42,621 nucleotides of DNA from Bacteroidales bacterium UBA755 (GCA_002297815.1 DBKH01000048.1:1-42621), one strand, 5' to 3'; counted from the stretch's first letter, positions 32,367-41,739 are shown. Translations and numbers: made by a program. The notes: generated by a model not told the origin, from the sequence alone.

Positions 32367-33761
32367 ATGAGCGAAGAGAAATTCAGGATTGAATCCGATC
32401 TTCTTGGGGAACTTCAGGTTCCGGCTGAGGCCTATTATGGTGTTCAGACACAAAGGGCTCTCAACAACTATAAGATTTCAAACACCAGGATGCGCGACTA
32501 CCCTGAGTACGTGATCGCGATGGCCTGCATTAAGCTTGCTGCAGCGGAGACAAACAAGGAACTCGGTGCGCTTGAGCCACACATCGCAGACGCCATCGTG
32601 GCTGCCTGCCGTGAGATCATTGATGGGAAGTTCCACGACCAATTCCCTGTCGATATGATGCAGGGAGGAGCTGGCACATCAGTGAATATGAACGCGAACG
32701 AAGTCATCGCCAACAGAGCCCTGGAGATCATGGGACACAACAAAGGCGAGTACCAGTTCTGTTCTCCTAACGACCATGTGAACTGCGCCCAGTCCACCAA
32801 CGATGCCTATCCATCAGCCTTCCGTTACGCCTTCATTAGGATGAACAGGAAGTTGGAGAAGAGCCTTAAGGACCTCATCGATGCTTTCAAGGCCAAGGGA
32901 GAGGAATTCAAGGATGTAATCAAAATGGGACGTACACAGCTTCAGGATGCTGTTCCGATGACATCCGGTCAGGAGTTCCATGCTTATGCCACCAACCTTG
33001 AGGAAGAGGTTCTCAACCTTGAGAGGAACGTAAACCTGCTCTATGAGATCAATATGGGCGGAACAGCCATCGGTACTGGCCTGAACGCCAAGCCAGGATT
33101 CGCTGAACTCTGCGCCAAGAAAATGACCGAACTCACAGGTGAGCACTTCATCGCAGCTCCAGACCTCGTGGAAGCAACACCTGACACAGGTGCTTATGTA
33201 AGCTACTCAGGAGCCCTGAAAAGGCTGGCCGTCAAGTTGTCCAAAATCTGCAACGATCTCAGACTATTGGCTTCCGGTCCGCGTTGTGGATTCAAGGAGA
33301 TCAATCTTCCGCCTATGGCTCCGGGCTCATCAATCATGCCAGGCAAGGTCAATCCTGTCATCCCTGAGGTTACCAACCAGGTCTGCTTCAAGGTAATCGG
33401 CAACGACACGACCATCTCTTTCGCTGCCGAGGCCGGACAGCTCCAGCTGAACGTCATGGAGCCAGTCATTGCTGAATCCATCATGGAGAGCATCACCTGG
33501 CTAACAAACGCCATGAACACCCTCCGCGAGAAGTGCATTGAAGGCATCACCGTCAACAAGGAGCGTTGCTACGAGATGGTCAAGCACAGCATCGGCATTG
33601 TGACTGCCCTCAACCCTATCATTGGCTACAAGGCCAGCACCAAGGTCGCCAAAGAAGCCCTTGAGACCAACCGCTCAGTCTATGACATAGTCCTAGAGAA
33701 AGGTCTCCTCACCAAGGAGGAGCTCGACAAGGCCCTTGACCCGAAGAACATGATTAGGTAA
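32367..33761 (+). CDS. aspA: Aspartate ammonia-lyase
   Basis: The 464-residue enzyme interconverts aspartate with fumarate plus ammonia, feeding fumarate respiration and nitrogen metabolism. It starts FRIESDLLGELQVPAEAYYGVQTQRA, keeps GMQ-like and T-x-H regions of the superfamily (NDHVNCAQSTNDAYPSA, MGRTQLQDAVPMTSGQEF), and has the signature GSSIMPGKVNP at residues 320-330. Aspartase and class II fumarase are related; the aspartase-like N-terminus and the P-V-I-P-E-V-T-N-Q-V following the signature support AspA. The gene has its own promoter and a bidirectional terminator. Confidence 0.92.
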   Translation: MSEEKFRIESDLLGELQVPAEAYYGVQTQRALNNYKISNTRMRDYPEYVIAMACIKLAAAETNKELGALEPHIADAIVAACREIIDGKFHDQFPVDMMQGGAGTSVNMNANEVIANRALEIMGHNKGEYQFCSPNDHVNCAQSTNDAYPSAFRYAFIRMNRKLEKSLKDLIDAFKAKGEEFKDVIKMGRTQLQDAVPMTSGQEFHAYATNLEEEVLNLERNVNLLYEINMGGTAIGTGLNAKPGFAELCAKKMTELTGEHFIAAPDLVEATPDTGAYVSYSGALKRLAVKLSKICNDLRLLASGPRCGFKEINLPPMAPGSSIMPGKVNPVIPEVTNQVCFKVIGNDTTISFAAEAGQLQLNVMEPVIAESIMESITWLTNAMNTLREKCIEGITVNKERCYEMVKHSIGIVTALNPIIGYKASTKVAKEALETNRSVYDIVLEKGLLTKEELDKALDPKNMIR

Positions 33762-33778
33762 TTATTTGAGCATTGCAT

Positions 33779-33814
33779 AAAAAAAACGCCGACCCCGTTG
33801 GGTCGGCGTTTTTG
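33779..33814. terminator. Bidirectional terminator between aspA and secDF
   Basis: AACGCCGACCC (33785-33795) pairs perfectly with GGGTCGGCGTT (33800-33810) over a CGTT loop, with an A-run before and a T-run after. It serves both convergent genes. Confidence 0.9.
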
Positions 33815-33833
33815 TATATTCATTTAAGAATGA

Positions 33834-36800
33834 TTATTTCTTAGAACCTTTGGTTGCGGTGCCATTCTTGGCAGCAAGGCGCTTCTGATTCCAGATTGTT
33901 GCATCGTACATCACAGGTGTACCGATGAAGATGGAAGCGTAAGTACCGATGCAGATACCAAGGATAAGGGCAACTGCAAGACCTCTGATTGACTCACCAC
34001 CGAAGATCGCGATGGCGAGCATGGTGACGAGAGTGGAGACAGAGGTGTTGACTGTACGGGTCAACGTGGCGTTGATAGCCTGGTTGGTGTTGGTCCTAAC
34101 ATCTACGTTCGGATGCAGGGTTCTATACTCACGGATTCGGTCAAAGATAACCACGTTGTCGTTGATGGCGTAACCGATGATGGTCAGGATGGCCGCGATG
34201 AACGTCTGGTCAACGTCAAGGTTGAACGGCAGGATTCCTGAGAACAAGGAGAAGAAGCCGATCACGATAATAGCTGTGTGAGCAAGTGAAACCACACCAC
34301 CAAGACCCCATGTCCAACCCTTGAAACGGACGGCAATGTAGGCGAAGATTACGAACAGGGAGAGGATGACAGCGATGAAGGCGTCTCTCTTCATGTCGTT
34401 GGCAATCGTAGGACCTACCTTGTCGGATGAGATGATACCGTTAGGGTTGTCAACGGTTGACTTGAACTCGTCAAGAGTGATGTCTTTTTCAGCGAAGAAC
34501 TGCTTCAAGGCATTATAGAGTTTAGCCTCAACTTCAGCGTCAACATCGGTTGACTCTTGATCATTCTTGTACTGGGTCGTGATCTTCATCTGGCTCTCAC
34601 CTCCGAACTGCTTAACCTCTACCGCACCATCAAACTCAACCTCAGCAGCACTACGAACCTGCTCCGCTGTGACAGGTTGGTCGAAACGAACTACATAAGT
34701 ACGACCACCAGTGAAATCAACACCGTAGGTGAAGCCCTTGGTGAAGATGGAAACAATCGCGATGACGATCAATGTACCAGAAACAATGTAAGACCACTTA
34801 CGGGCAGCGATGAAGTCAAAGTGAGTGTTCTTGAGGAAGTTCTTGGTAAGGTTGTTCTCGAACGTGATGTTCTTGCCCTTCTCAATGCGGTCATCGAAAA
34901 TAAGTCTAGTGATGAAGATTGAGGTAAGAACAGAGGTAACGATACCAATGATCAATGTGGTGGCGAAGCCCTGCACAGGACCGGAACCGAACACAAAAAG
35001 AACGATACCGGTAAGAAGGGTAGTCACCTGACCATCGATGATGGCGGAGTAGGCATTCTTGTAACCATCGGCTACCGCCTTACCCAAGCCTTTGCCTGCT
35101 GCAAGTTCCTCTTTAATACGTTCGTAGATAATCACGTTGGCATCAACTGCCATACCCATTGTCAAAACAAGTCCGGCAATACCAGGAAGGGTCAGGACGG
35201 CTCCGAAAGAAACGAGGACTCCGAAAAGGAGAAGCACGTTGCAAAGGAGGGCGAAGTCAGCAGCGACACCAGCTCCCTGATAGAAGAAGATCATGTAAAC
35301 AAGAACCAAAATGAACGCGATGACGAATGAAATCATACCAGCGTTGATAGACTTGGCTCCGAGGGAAGGACCGACAACCTGCTCCTGAATGATGGTCGCA
35401 GGTGCAGGAAGCTTACCGGATTTGAGGACGTTCACAAGGTCGGTTGCCTCATCCGGTGTGAAGTGACCGGTGATTGAGGAGCTACCACCAGTGATGGCGT
35501 TCTGCACGTTAGGGTAGGAATATACCATGTCATCGAGGACAATGGCAATCTGCTTGCCGACATTGTCGCTGGTCATTCGTGCCCAAACATTGGCACCTTC
35601 CGCGTTCATTGTCATGGAGACTGAAGGCTCACCGTTTGAACCGTGGTCATAAACGACACGTGCGTCGGTGATTACACCTCCATCAAGTTTGGCCTTACCG
35701 TCCCTTGAAGTGGCCTTGATGGCAACGAGTTCGAAGATGTTGTCACCTTGAACGTACTCAGACGGTTTGACTGTCCACATAGGCTTGAATTCAGCAGGGA
35801 AAATCTCAGCGATCTGAGGCATAGCAAGATACCTATTGATCTTGGCTGTGTCAATTGCCGCAGCATAGCCGATGCAAGCGTTGTTTGAGCCAGAAGGACT
35901 GAGGACAGCGAAAAGAGGATTAGCCTTTTTGTAAGCATTGATCTCTGTTGAATTATCCTTGTTCTGTGCAATTTCTGAATTAAGAAGGGAGTCTGTGCTG
36001 TTCTCAGTTACAGCAGCGTCAGGCTGAGTTTCAGTCACTGTGGTATCCGTTCCTTCTTCAGAAAGGATTTCGGCCAGTTTTGCATTAGCCTCAGCAAGAT
36101 AGCTTGAAAGTTCCTGATTGGTGTAGGTCTCCCAAAATTCGAGCGATGCAGTTCCTTGGAGAAGTTTTCTGACACGTTCAGGCTCCTTAACACCAGGAAG
36201 CTCAACAAGGATACGTCCACTGTTGCCAAGCTTCTGGATGGAAGGCTGGGTAACACCGAAACGGTCGATACGGCTTCTCAGTACGTTGAAAGAGTTAGCG
36301 ACAGCACTCTCGGCCTCTTCACGGATAACGCTGATAACATCAGCGTCAGATGATGCCGGAGTGATCTTATCTTTCATCTCATAAGTACCGAAAATCTGGG
36401 CAAGGGACTGTCCGTTGCTCACTTCTTTCCATGCGTCAGCGAAAAGGGTAATGTAATCTTCTCTTGAATTAACGCTGCGCTCCTTAGCGAGTGCAAGTGC
36501 TTTTTGGAACTCAGGATTCATGCTGTTGCCTGAGATAGCCTTAACGAGATCTTGAAGCTGTACCTGCAACATGACGTTCATACCGCCCTTGAGGTCCAAA
36601 CCAAGGTTAATCTCCTTTGCCTTACATTCCTTGTACGTGTTCCATAAGAAAACCTTCTTTGAAGAGATGGAGTCGATGAACACTCTGTTTTGTTCCTTCC
36701 TGATAGAATCCAGATAGTAAGCCTGGTCATTTTCAGGAATCTGGGCAAAAGCCGCTGAATTTTGAACCGCGAGGGCCGCTTTTTCAGCGAACTTCTCCGC

Positions 36801-36902
36801 TTTCTTTTCCTGGATGGAAGTCACCGCTGTGAAGGAAAGCTGCCAAATGGAAGCGATCGCAAGCAGAATGGCGACAAGCCTTATCCAACCTTTACTTTGC
36901 AT
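33834..36902 (-). CDS. secDF: Protein translocase subunit SecDF (fusion)
   Basis: The 1022-residue protein joins SecD and SecF in one chain, as is usual in Bacteroidota. SecDF uses the proton gradient to help complete protein export through SecYEG. The SecD part has an N-terminal helix, GLDLKGGMNVMLQVQ, a large P1 periplasmic region with an acidic Thr/Asp-rich insert (about 285-320), and MGMAVDANVIIYERIKEELAAGKG. The SecF part has YGVDFTGGRTYVVRF and GYAINDNVVIFDRIREY. About twelve transmembrane segments are visible. A TAAATTTG -7 box (36961-36954) lies 52 bp upstream. Confidence 0.95.
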   Translation of the reverse strand: MQSKGWIRLVAILLAIASIWQLSFTAVTSIQEKKAEKFAEKAALAVQNSAAFAQIPENDQAYYLDSIRKEQNRVFIDSISSKKVFLWNTYKECKAKEINLGLDLKGGMNVMLQVQLQDLVKAISGNSMNPEFQKALALAKERSVNSREDYITLFADAWKEVSNGQSLAQIFGTYEMKDKITPASSDADVISVIREEAESAVANSFNVLRSRIDRFGVTQPSIQKLGNSGRILVELPGVKEPERVRKLLQGTASLEFWETYTNQELSSYLAEANAKLAEILSEEGTDTTVTETQPDAAVTENSTDSLLNSEIAQNKDNSTEINAYKKANPLFAVLSPSGSNNACIGYAAAIDTAKINRYLAMPQIAEIFPAEFKPMWTVKPSEYVQGDNIFELVAIKATSRDGKAKLDGGVITDARVVYDHGSNGEPSVSMTMNAEGANVWARMTSDNVGKQIAIVLDDMVYSYPNVQNAITGGSSSITGHFTPDEATDLVNVLKSGKLPAPATIIQEQVVGPSLGAKSINAGMISFVIAFILVLVYMIFFYQGAGVAADFALLCNVLLLFGVLVSFGAVLTLPGIAGLVLTMGMAVDANVIIYERIKEELAAGKGLGKAVADGYKNAYSAIIDGQVTTLLTGIVLFVFGSGPVQGFATTLIIGIVTSVLTSIFITRLIFDDRIEKGKNITFENNLTKNFLKNTHFDFIAARKWSYIVSGTLIVIAIVSIFTKGFTYGVDFTGGRTYVVRFDQPVTAEQVRSAAEVEFDGAVEVKQFGGESQMKITTQYKNDQESTDVDAEVEAKLYNALKQFFAEKDITLDEFKSTVDNPNGIISSDKVGPTIANDMKRDAFIAVILSLFVIFAYIAVRFKGWTWGLGGVVSLAHTAIIVIGFFSLFSGILPFNLDVDQTFIAAILTIIGYAINDNVVIFDRIREYRTLHPNVDVRTNTNQAINATLTRTVNTSVSTLVTMLAIAIFGGESIRGLAVALILGICIGTYASIFIGTPVMYDATIWNQKRLAAKNGTATKGSKK

Positions 36903-36953
36903 AATTTTACCTTTATTTTATTGTTTTAATTTTTTCGCATAAAAATAGGGGTA

Positions 36954-36961
36954 CAAATTTA
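36954..36961 (-). promoter_or_regulatory. -7 box of secDF
   Basis: CAAATTTA on the plus strand is TAAATTTG on the minus strand, about 52 bp before the ATG at 36902. Confidence 0.45.
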
Positions 36962-37002
36962 GCATTTTTTTCTTAGAAAGAAATTATCTGCCAAGTATTT
37001 CT

Positions 37003-37010
37003 TATTTTTG
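37003..37010 (+). promoter_or_regulatory. -7 box of the PD40 protein gene
   Basis: TATTTTTG matches TAnnTTTG and lies 27 bp before the ATG at 37038; no clear -33 box. Confidence 0.45.
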
Positions 37011-37037
37011 CAGACGCAATTACCGTGATTTTTCAGA

Positions 37038-38891
37038 ATGAGAAACAAAATATTCATCAGCTTATTCATTCTGCTGGCGCAGTTGGCTCTCTCATCAGAG
37101 GCAGTTGCGCAAGTTTCTCCGACTTGGCTCATGGTCAAGTCGGATTCGTGCAGAATGGCTTACAATTTCGCTGAGGCCGTCAAGTACAGTGAGGCCGCAA
37201 TCGAAGTTTTGGATTCAACTGCTTCCCAAAAAGCAGAAGAACAGTTGTTACTAGCCCGTAATGGATTGAATATGATGAATTTTTGCAGTCAACCCACCGT
37301 GGTAGCGAAGCAGAAATTCGAGCTTAAAGATTTCTTTCTGTTCTATCCTCTTAAAAACTTCAGTTGGAGAAAGACCCCTAATCAACTCGATTCTTTAGGC
37401 GGGGATAACCTTTCACGCGCAATCTACATTCCAGACGGGACTAAAGAAATCTACTACTCTTCAAAAGACGAAGAAGGAATCAGGAACATCTACACTACCC
37501 ATCTGGAAGATTCTCTTTGGTCGGTGCCAACTCTTATCAACGAGCAGATGACTAGTTCCTCCGATGAGATCTATCCGATGTTATCCCCTGACGGGCAGTC
37601 TATCTATTTTGCTTCCAAGGGACTATACGGCATGGGTGGCTACGATCTCTACGTCTCGAACTGGAACAAGGAAACAAATGATTGGGACATCCCAGTGAAC
37701 ATGGGGTTCCCATATTCATCACCTTACGATGACTTTCTTTTCGTCAACACAGAGGATGGAAAATATTCCATTTTTGCATCCAACCGCGAATGCGGACGCG
37801 ATAGTGTCATAATCTATGTTCTTGAATATGATAGCATGCCTGTCAGAAAAGCTGTCACAGACATCAGCGAGTTGCGCGCTTTGGCGGAATTGAATCCTGT
37901 CGGAGACCACACAAGGATTGACAATGACTCAGCCGTCTCTGACGAAGGACAACAAGATGAAAGCATTAAGCTCTACATGGACAAGATGCGTGAAGTTAGA
38001 GCCCTGCGGGATTCTGTGTCTAGATTCGGAAAAAACTTGGAAAAATTACGTTCAGGGCTAGCCGGAGCCACTGCCGAGGAAAAAAGCAGTCTCATGGCTA
38101 AGCTGGAAGAAAAAGAAATGATGCTCCCGGCCCTCAACGACAAATTGAACACAGCTGTCAGGGAACTTCAGAACATCGAGATGGACTTCCTTGCTAACGG
38201 AATTGTGATAGATGCCCACAAGCTTCAAGCTGAAGCAGACAAGGAGATTGTCGGGGCCTCCACTGGCTACACATTTTCAAAGAACAGTTTCGGTCCGGAA
38301 CTTCATCTTGACATCCGTAAACCGAAAGCATCGTTTGACTATTCATTTATGATCCTTCCAGAAGGTAGATTTGCTGAAAATAACACCTTGCCTAATGGAA
38401 TTATCTACCAAATTAGAATATTCACCCTTGGAAGAAAAGCTGCTGTCGCTGACCTGAATGGCCTCAGCCCTGTGTTTGAAAGGACAACAACTTCTGGCAA
38501 ACATGCCTACTCCGTTGGTTTGTTCAAGTCCTATAAGGATGTCCTCGCACATCTTAACAAGGTGAAAAACAGAGGATTCCGTGATGCTCAAATTGATGCT
38601 TTCCACAACGGGCAGGTCATCAGCGTGCGTAAAGCCAGAGAACTTGAGTCAAAAGTCAAGACGTTGTTCATGATCAAGATATTCCCTGAAGACGGTAATT
38701 CCCTGTCCGAACAAGCCACTGCTGCACTTCGCCAACATTCCGACAAGGATCTAATTAAGGGTGTAGAATCCGGTTCCGTTGTGTTCACGACAGGACCGTT
38801 CGATGACAAGTCTCAGGTTGATGCCCTTGTAGCCGCACTTAAAGCGGTAGGAGTCGAAAACATCTCCATCACCGAAACCTCCTCTGAATAA
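37038..38891 (+). CDS. Exported PD40 (WD40-like) protein with SPOR-like C-terminal region
   Basis: The 617-residue protein has a signal peptide (MRNKIFISLFILLAQLALSSEAVAQ) and a short helical region. PD40/TolB-like blades follow (about 130-280: EIYPMLSPDGQSIYFASKGLYGMGGYDLYVS, then YSSPYDDFLFVNTEDGKYSIFASNR). A coiled coil occupies about 315-385, and the last 200 residues contain YQIRIFTLGRKAAVADLNGL...YSVGLFKSYKDVLAHLNKVKNRGFRDAQIDAF, a layout like SPOR peptidoglycan-binding domains, with a weaker second copy at the end (LFMIKIFPEDG). PD40 with OmpA-like or SPOR partners is common among Bacteroidota envelope and gliding-type proteins. No OmpA domain is present. It sits 9 bp before the sigma-54 regulator gene. 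Confidence 0.8.
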   Translation: MRNKIFISLFILLAQLALSSEAVAQVSPTWLMVKSDSCRMAYNFAEAVKYSEAAIEVLDSTASQKAEEQLLLARNGLNMMNFCSQPTVVAKQKFELKDFFLFYPLKNFSWRKTPNQLDSLGGDNLSRAIYIPDGTKEIYYSSKDEEGIRNIYTTHLEDSLWSVPTLINEQMTSSSDEIYPMLSPDGQSIYFASKGLYGMGGYDLYVSNWNKETNDWDIPVNMGFPYSSPYDDFLFVNTEDGKYSIFASNRECGRDSVIIYVLEYDSMPVRKAVTDISELRALAELNPVGDHTRIDNDSAVSDEGQQDESIKLYMDKMREVRALRDSVSRFGKNLEKLRSGLAGATAEEKSSLMAKLEEKEMMLPALNDKLNTAVRELQNIEMDFLANGIVIDAHKLQAEADKEIVGASTGYTFSKNSFGPELHLDIRKPKASFDYSFMILPEGRFAENNTLPNGIIYQIRIFTLGRKAAVADLNGLSPVFERTTTSGKHAYSVGLFKSYKDVLAHLNKVKNRGFRDAQIDAFHNGQVISVRKARELESKVKTLFMIKIFPEDGNSLSEQATAALRQHSDKDLIKGVESGSVVFTTGPFDDKSQVDALVAALKAVGVENISITETSSE

Positions 38892-38900
38892 TCCAATCCA

Positions 38901-40250
38901 ATGAATATGAAGAAAGTCGGGAAAGTGCTTGTTGTGGATGACAATGCGGGGATCCGGTCCGCGTTGAAGATTCTGTTGCCAATGCGGTTCGAGGCGGTGG
39001 AGATCCTGCCGTCCCCTGCCCAGCTGATCAGCACGGTGAACACGTTCCAGCCGGATGTGATCCTGTTGGACATGAATTTCAACACAGACATCAACACGGG
39101 AAACGAGGGGCTCTTCTGGCTCAGCGAGTTACGCAACAACAACCCGAACCAGAAGGTGGTGCTGTTCACGGCCTACGCTGACATATCGCTGGCGGTCGAG
39201 GGGATGAAAAGAGGGGCGTTTGACTTCATCGTGAAGCCGTGGGAGAACGAGAAACTGCTCGCCACGCTGGAAAGGGCGGTGGCGGAGAACCGGAAGGACA
39301 GTCAGCAGTCCAATGAATATACCACCGGACCTACCGGGATGTACTGGGGCACGTCACAGGCTATGGCCGAGATCAAGAAGACAATCGAGAAAATCGGCCC
39401 TACGGATGCGACGGTGCTCATCACAGGAGAGAACGGGACCGGCAAAGACCTTCTGGCCAGAGAGATACACAATCATTCCGAGCGTCGTAACGGCCCGATG
39501 GTCAGCGTGGACGCAGGTGCGATTCCGGAGACCCTTTTCGAGAGCGAGCTCTTCGGCCACGTCAAGGGAGCTTTCACGGACGCCTACTCTGACAAGGCCG
39601 GAAAAATCGAATTGGCTGAGGGCGGGACCCTGTTCCTGGACGAGATCGGGAATATTCCCCTGCATCTTCAGGCAAAACTTCTGAGGGTTCTCCAGAACCG
39701 GACGATTACCCGTGTCGGGGACACGAAACCACGTAACGTGAACATCCGCCTTGTCTGCGCCACGAACATGGATCTGCGTCAAAAGGTGCAGGAAGGCACT
39801 TTCCGGGAGGACCTCTTCTACAGAATCAACACGATGAACATCCATCTGCCGGCCCTTAGGGAGCGCCCGGAGGACATCGTGCCGCTCGCGGAGATATTCA
39901 TAAAAAGGTTCGATGAGAAGTACCATCGCGAGGTGGAAGGAATCGCTCCGGAAGCCAAGGCCGCACTGAAGGAATGTCACTGGAGCGGGAATATTCGTGA
40001 GCTTCAGAACTGCATCGAGAAAGCGGTGATTCTTGCCGAGGGCAACGAGCTGACAGAAAAGGAATTGCAGCTTCCGTCAGAGGTTTTGGTCGAAGGAAGC
40101 GAACCGTCGGTGGCCACATTGGAGGAGGTCGAGGAAAAGGCGATCCGAGCCGCCGTGGAGAAATATTCAGGGAATATGTCGCTGGTGGCCAAGGCGTTGA
40201 ATGTCAGCCGCCCGACCCTCTACAGCAAGCTCAAGAAATACGGAATTTAG
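38901..40250 (+). CDS. Sigma-54-dependent response regulator (NtrC family)
   Basis: The 449-residue activator has a receiver domain (about 7-125) with phospho-acceptor Asp57 (VILLDMNF) and the usual K (IVKPW). An AAA+ domain follows with Walker A G176-E-N-G-T-G-K-D and the sigma-54-contacting GAFTDA loop. A Fis-type helix-turn-helix closes the chain (NMSLVAKALNVSRPTLYSKLKKYGI). It would bind enhancer-like sites and remodel RpoN holoenzyme in response to the kinase encoded 4 bp downstream. The ATG at 38901 is followed by a second in-frame ATG at 38907 within GAATATG; either could be used. The sigma-54-type promoter before ctpA is the only one I found in the window. Confidence 0.94.
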   Translation: MNMKKVGKVLVVDDNAGIRSALKILLPMRFEAVEILPSPAQLISTVNTFQPDVILLDMNFNTDINTGNEGLFWLSELRNNNPNQKVVLFTAYADISLAVEGMKRGAFDFIVKPWENEKLLATLERAVAENRKDSQQSNEYTTGPTGMYWGTSQAMAEIKKTIEKIGPTDATVLITGENGTGKDLLAREIHNHSERRNGPMVSVDAGAIPETLFESELFGHVKGAFTDAYSDKAGKIELAEGGTLFLDEIGNIPLHLQAKLLRVLQNRTITRVGDTKPRNVNIRLVCATNMDLRQKVQEGTFREDLFYRINTMNIHLPALRERPEDIVPLAEIFIKRFDEKYHREVEGIAPEAKAALKECHWSGNIRELQNCIEKAVILAEGNELTEKELQLPSEVLVEGSEPSVATLEEVEEKAIRAAVEKYSGNMSLVAKALNVSRPTLYSKLKKYGI

Positions 40251-40254
40251 GAAT

Positions 40255-41484
40255 ATGCTCCCGTGGTCCGAAATAGCGATCTGCATGGGAGTCATTCTGG
40301 TGGTGGCTCTGGTCGCGGTGCTTCTCACGAGGCATCGCATCCTTAAAAAAGTCACCTACATGCTTGACGCTCTGGAGGATAAGGAGACCAATTTCAGGTT
40401 CGACGAAGGAGGCTTGGGCAGCCGGAAGATCAACCGCACTTTGAACCGAATCCGGACCATCTTCCAGAAAGAGACAGCCGACATCCGGGAGCAGGAGGAA
40501 TATTACGGCCAGATGCTGGACAAGGCCAAGACCGGCATCGTTGTGCTGGAGTCCGGAACGGATTCCGTGCTTTACACCAACAAGCAGGCTCTGCTTCTGT
40601 TAAGTGTTTCATCTTTGAGCACGCTTCGCCAACTTGACATCGTAAGTCCTTCGTTAAGAGGCGTATTTGAGAAAGTGGAGGAAGGCCTTGATCAGAAAGC
40701 GTCAATATATTCGGAAAGCTCTCAGACCAACATCTCTCTTTCCGCCACTTCCGCCCACATCGGGCGCAAAGACGTGAAGATCATCGCTGTGAACGACATC
40801 TCGGAGACAATCGAGGAAAACGAATCGGAGTCATGGACAAGACTAATTAGGGTTCTTACCCACGAGATCATGAACACCGTCACCCCGATCGCGTCCCTTT
40901 CCGAAGCTCTTTCCGAATATGCCGGGACGATCACTCCCCCTTCAGACGGCCCAGACCTCAAGGCTGGCCTGGAGACAATAGCCAGCTCGTCCCGTGGCCT
41001 GATAAAATTCGTCAATTCGTACAGGGATCTGACCCACGTCGCTGTGCCGGTAAGAAAAGCCTTCTTCGCGCGGGATCTTGCCGCCAAGGTCATCGACCTC
41101 AGCCAACCAGTGCTGACAGCCACCGGAGCCGTGGCTAAGTTCGTGGAGAAGACCGAAGACGTGCTGTTGTACGCTGACGAAAGCCAGATCTCTCAGATTC
41201 TCATCAACCTGGTGAAGAACGCCGCCCAGGCCGGAGCCCGGCACATCGAGATCTCCGCTGAGATTGACAAACGGGACAACGTCATCATCAATGTCAGCAA
41301 TGACGGGCCGGCGATCAGTCCAGCGAGTCAGGAAGAGATCTTCATTCCGTTCTTCACCACGAAGCCCGACGGCAGCGGCATCGGTCTCAGTCTCTCCCGT
41401 CAGATCATGAGGATGCACGGTGGCACCCTCCGACTAACCCGCTCGGACTCCGAAGCGACTGTCTTCACGCTCATATTCAAGTAG
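40255..41484 (+). CDS. Sensor histidine kinase
   Basis: This 409-residue kinase has one hydrophobic segment (about 7-25, ICMGVILVVALVAVLL) and no large periplasmic domain, so it probably senses membrane or cytoplasmic signals. A linker and PAS-like region follow (about 80-170, YGQMLDKAKTGIVVLESGTDSVLYTNKQAL). The dimerisation helix has His203 in LTHEIMNTVTPIASLSEAL, and the ATPase domain has the N-box N318-L-V-K-N322-A-A-Q-A-G and GSGIGLSLSRQI. ATG 40255 lies in GGAATATG, 4 bp after the regulator's stop codon; a longer frame inside the regulator gene was rejected. Confidence 0.93.
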   Translation: MLPWSEIAICMGVILVVALVAVLLTRHRILKKVTYMLDALEDKETNFRFDEGGLGSRKINRTLNRIRTIFQKETADIREQEEYYGQMLDKAKTGIVVLESGTDSVLYTNKQALLLLSVSSLSTLRQLDIVSPSLRGVFEKVEEGLDQKASIYSESSQTNISLSATSAHIGRKDVKIIAVNDISETIEENESESWTRLIRVLTHEIMNTVTPIASLSEALSEYAGTITPPSDGPDLKAGLETIASSSRGLIKFVNSYRDLTHVAVPVRKAFFARDLAAKVIDLSQPVLTATGAVAKFVEKTEDVLLYADESQISQILINLVKNAAQAGARHIEISAEIDKRDNVIINVSNDGPAISPASQEEIFIPFFTTKPDGSGIGLSLSRQIMRMHGGTLRLTRSDSEATVFTLIFK

Positions 41485-41519
41485 AGTTTCTCAGTAGCCG
41501 GAAGCCGCGAAAGGCAATA

Positions 41520-41739
41520 TATTCATTATCAATAATATAAGTATTTCCCTTTAGTCGTTTCCAACTAAAGGAGAAACCTCTATTCGTTGTGCATCAGCAC
41601 GTTAACCGCCACTCGCCTATAATCAACGAGTGGCGGACAATTTATTCATAGTCACACACTTAAAGCTTCTCCTATAGGAGGATTCGCCTAAAGGCAATCA
41701 GCTTATTCATTCTGTTTTAACAGATTAGGCTCTGCGCCA
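41520..41739. other. Hairpin-rich spacer with roughly 61-bp periodicity
   Basis: The 255-bp gap between the kinase and the convergent permease gene holds TATTC at 41520, 41581, 41643 and 41704 (spacings 61, 62, 61). After each comes a small palindrome (ATTAT-CA-ATAAT, GTGC-ATCA-GCAC, AGT-CACAC-ACT, CTGTT-TT-AACAG). Most units also have a second hairpin: CCTTTAGT/ACTAAAGG (41548-41571, extended by TTTC/GAAA), CCGCCACTCG/CGAGTGGCGG (41606-41636), the palindrome CTCCTATAGGAG (41669-41680) and GCCT-AA-AGGC (41686-41695). The stems share no sequence. No ORF of note lies here. Confidence 0.6.

Noticed and set aside
39354..39980. 208-codon frame antisense to the sigma-54 regulator
   Set aside because: The AAA+ domain of the regulator explains this region; the antisense frame is a GC-driven shadow.
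41520..41739. CRISPR array
   Set aside because: The period is near 61 bp, but only five bases recur; there are no true repeats and no cas genes.
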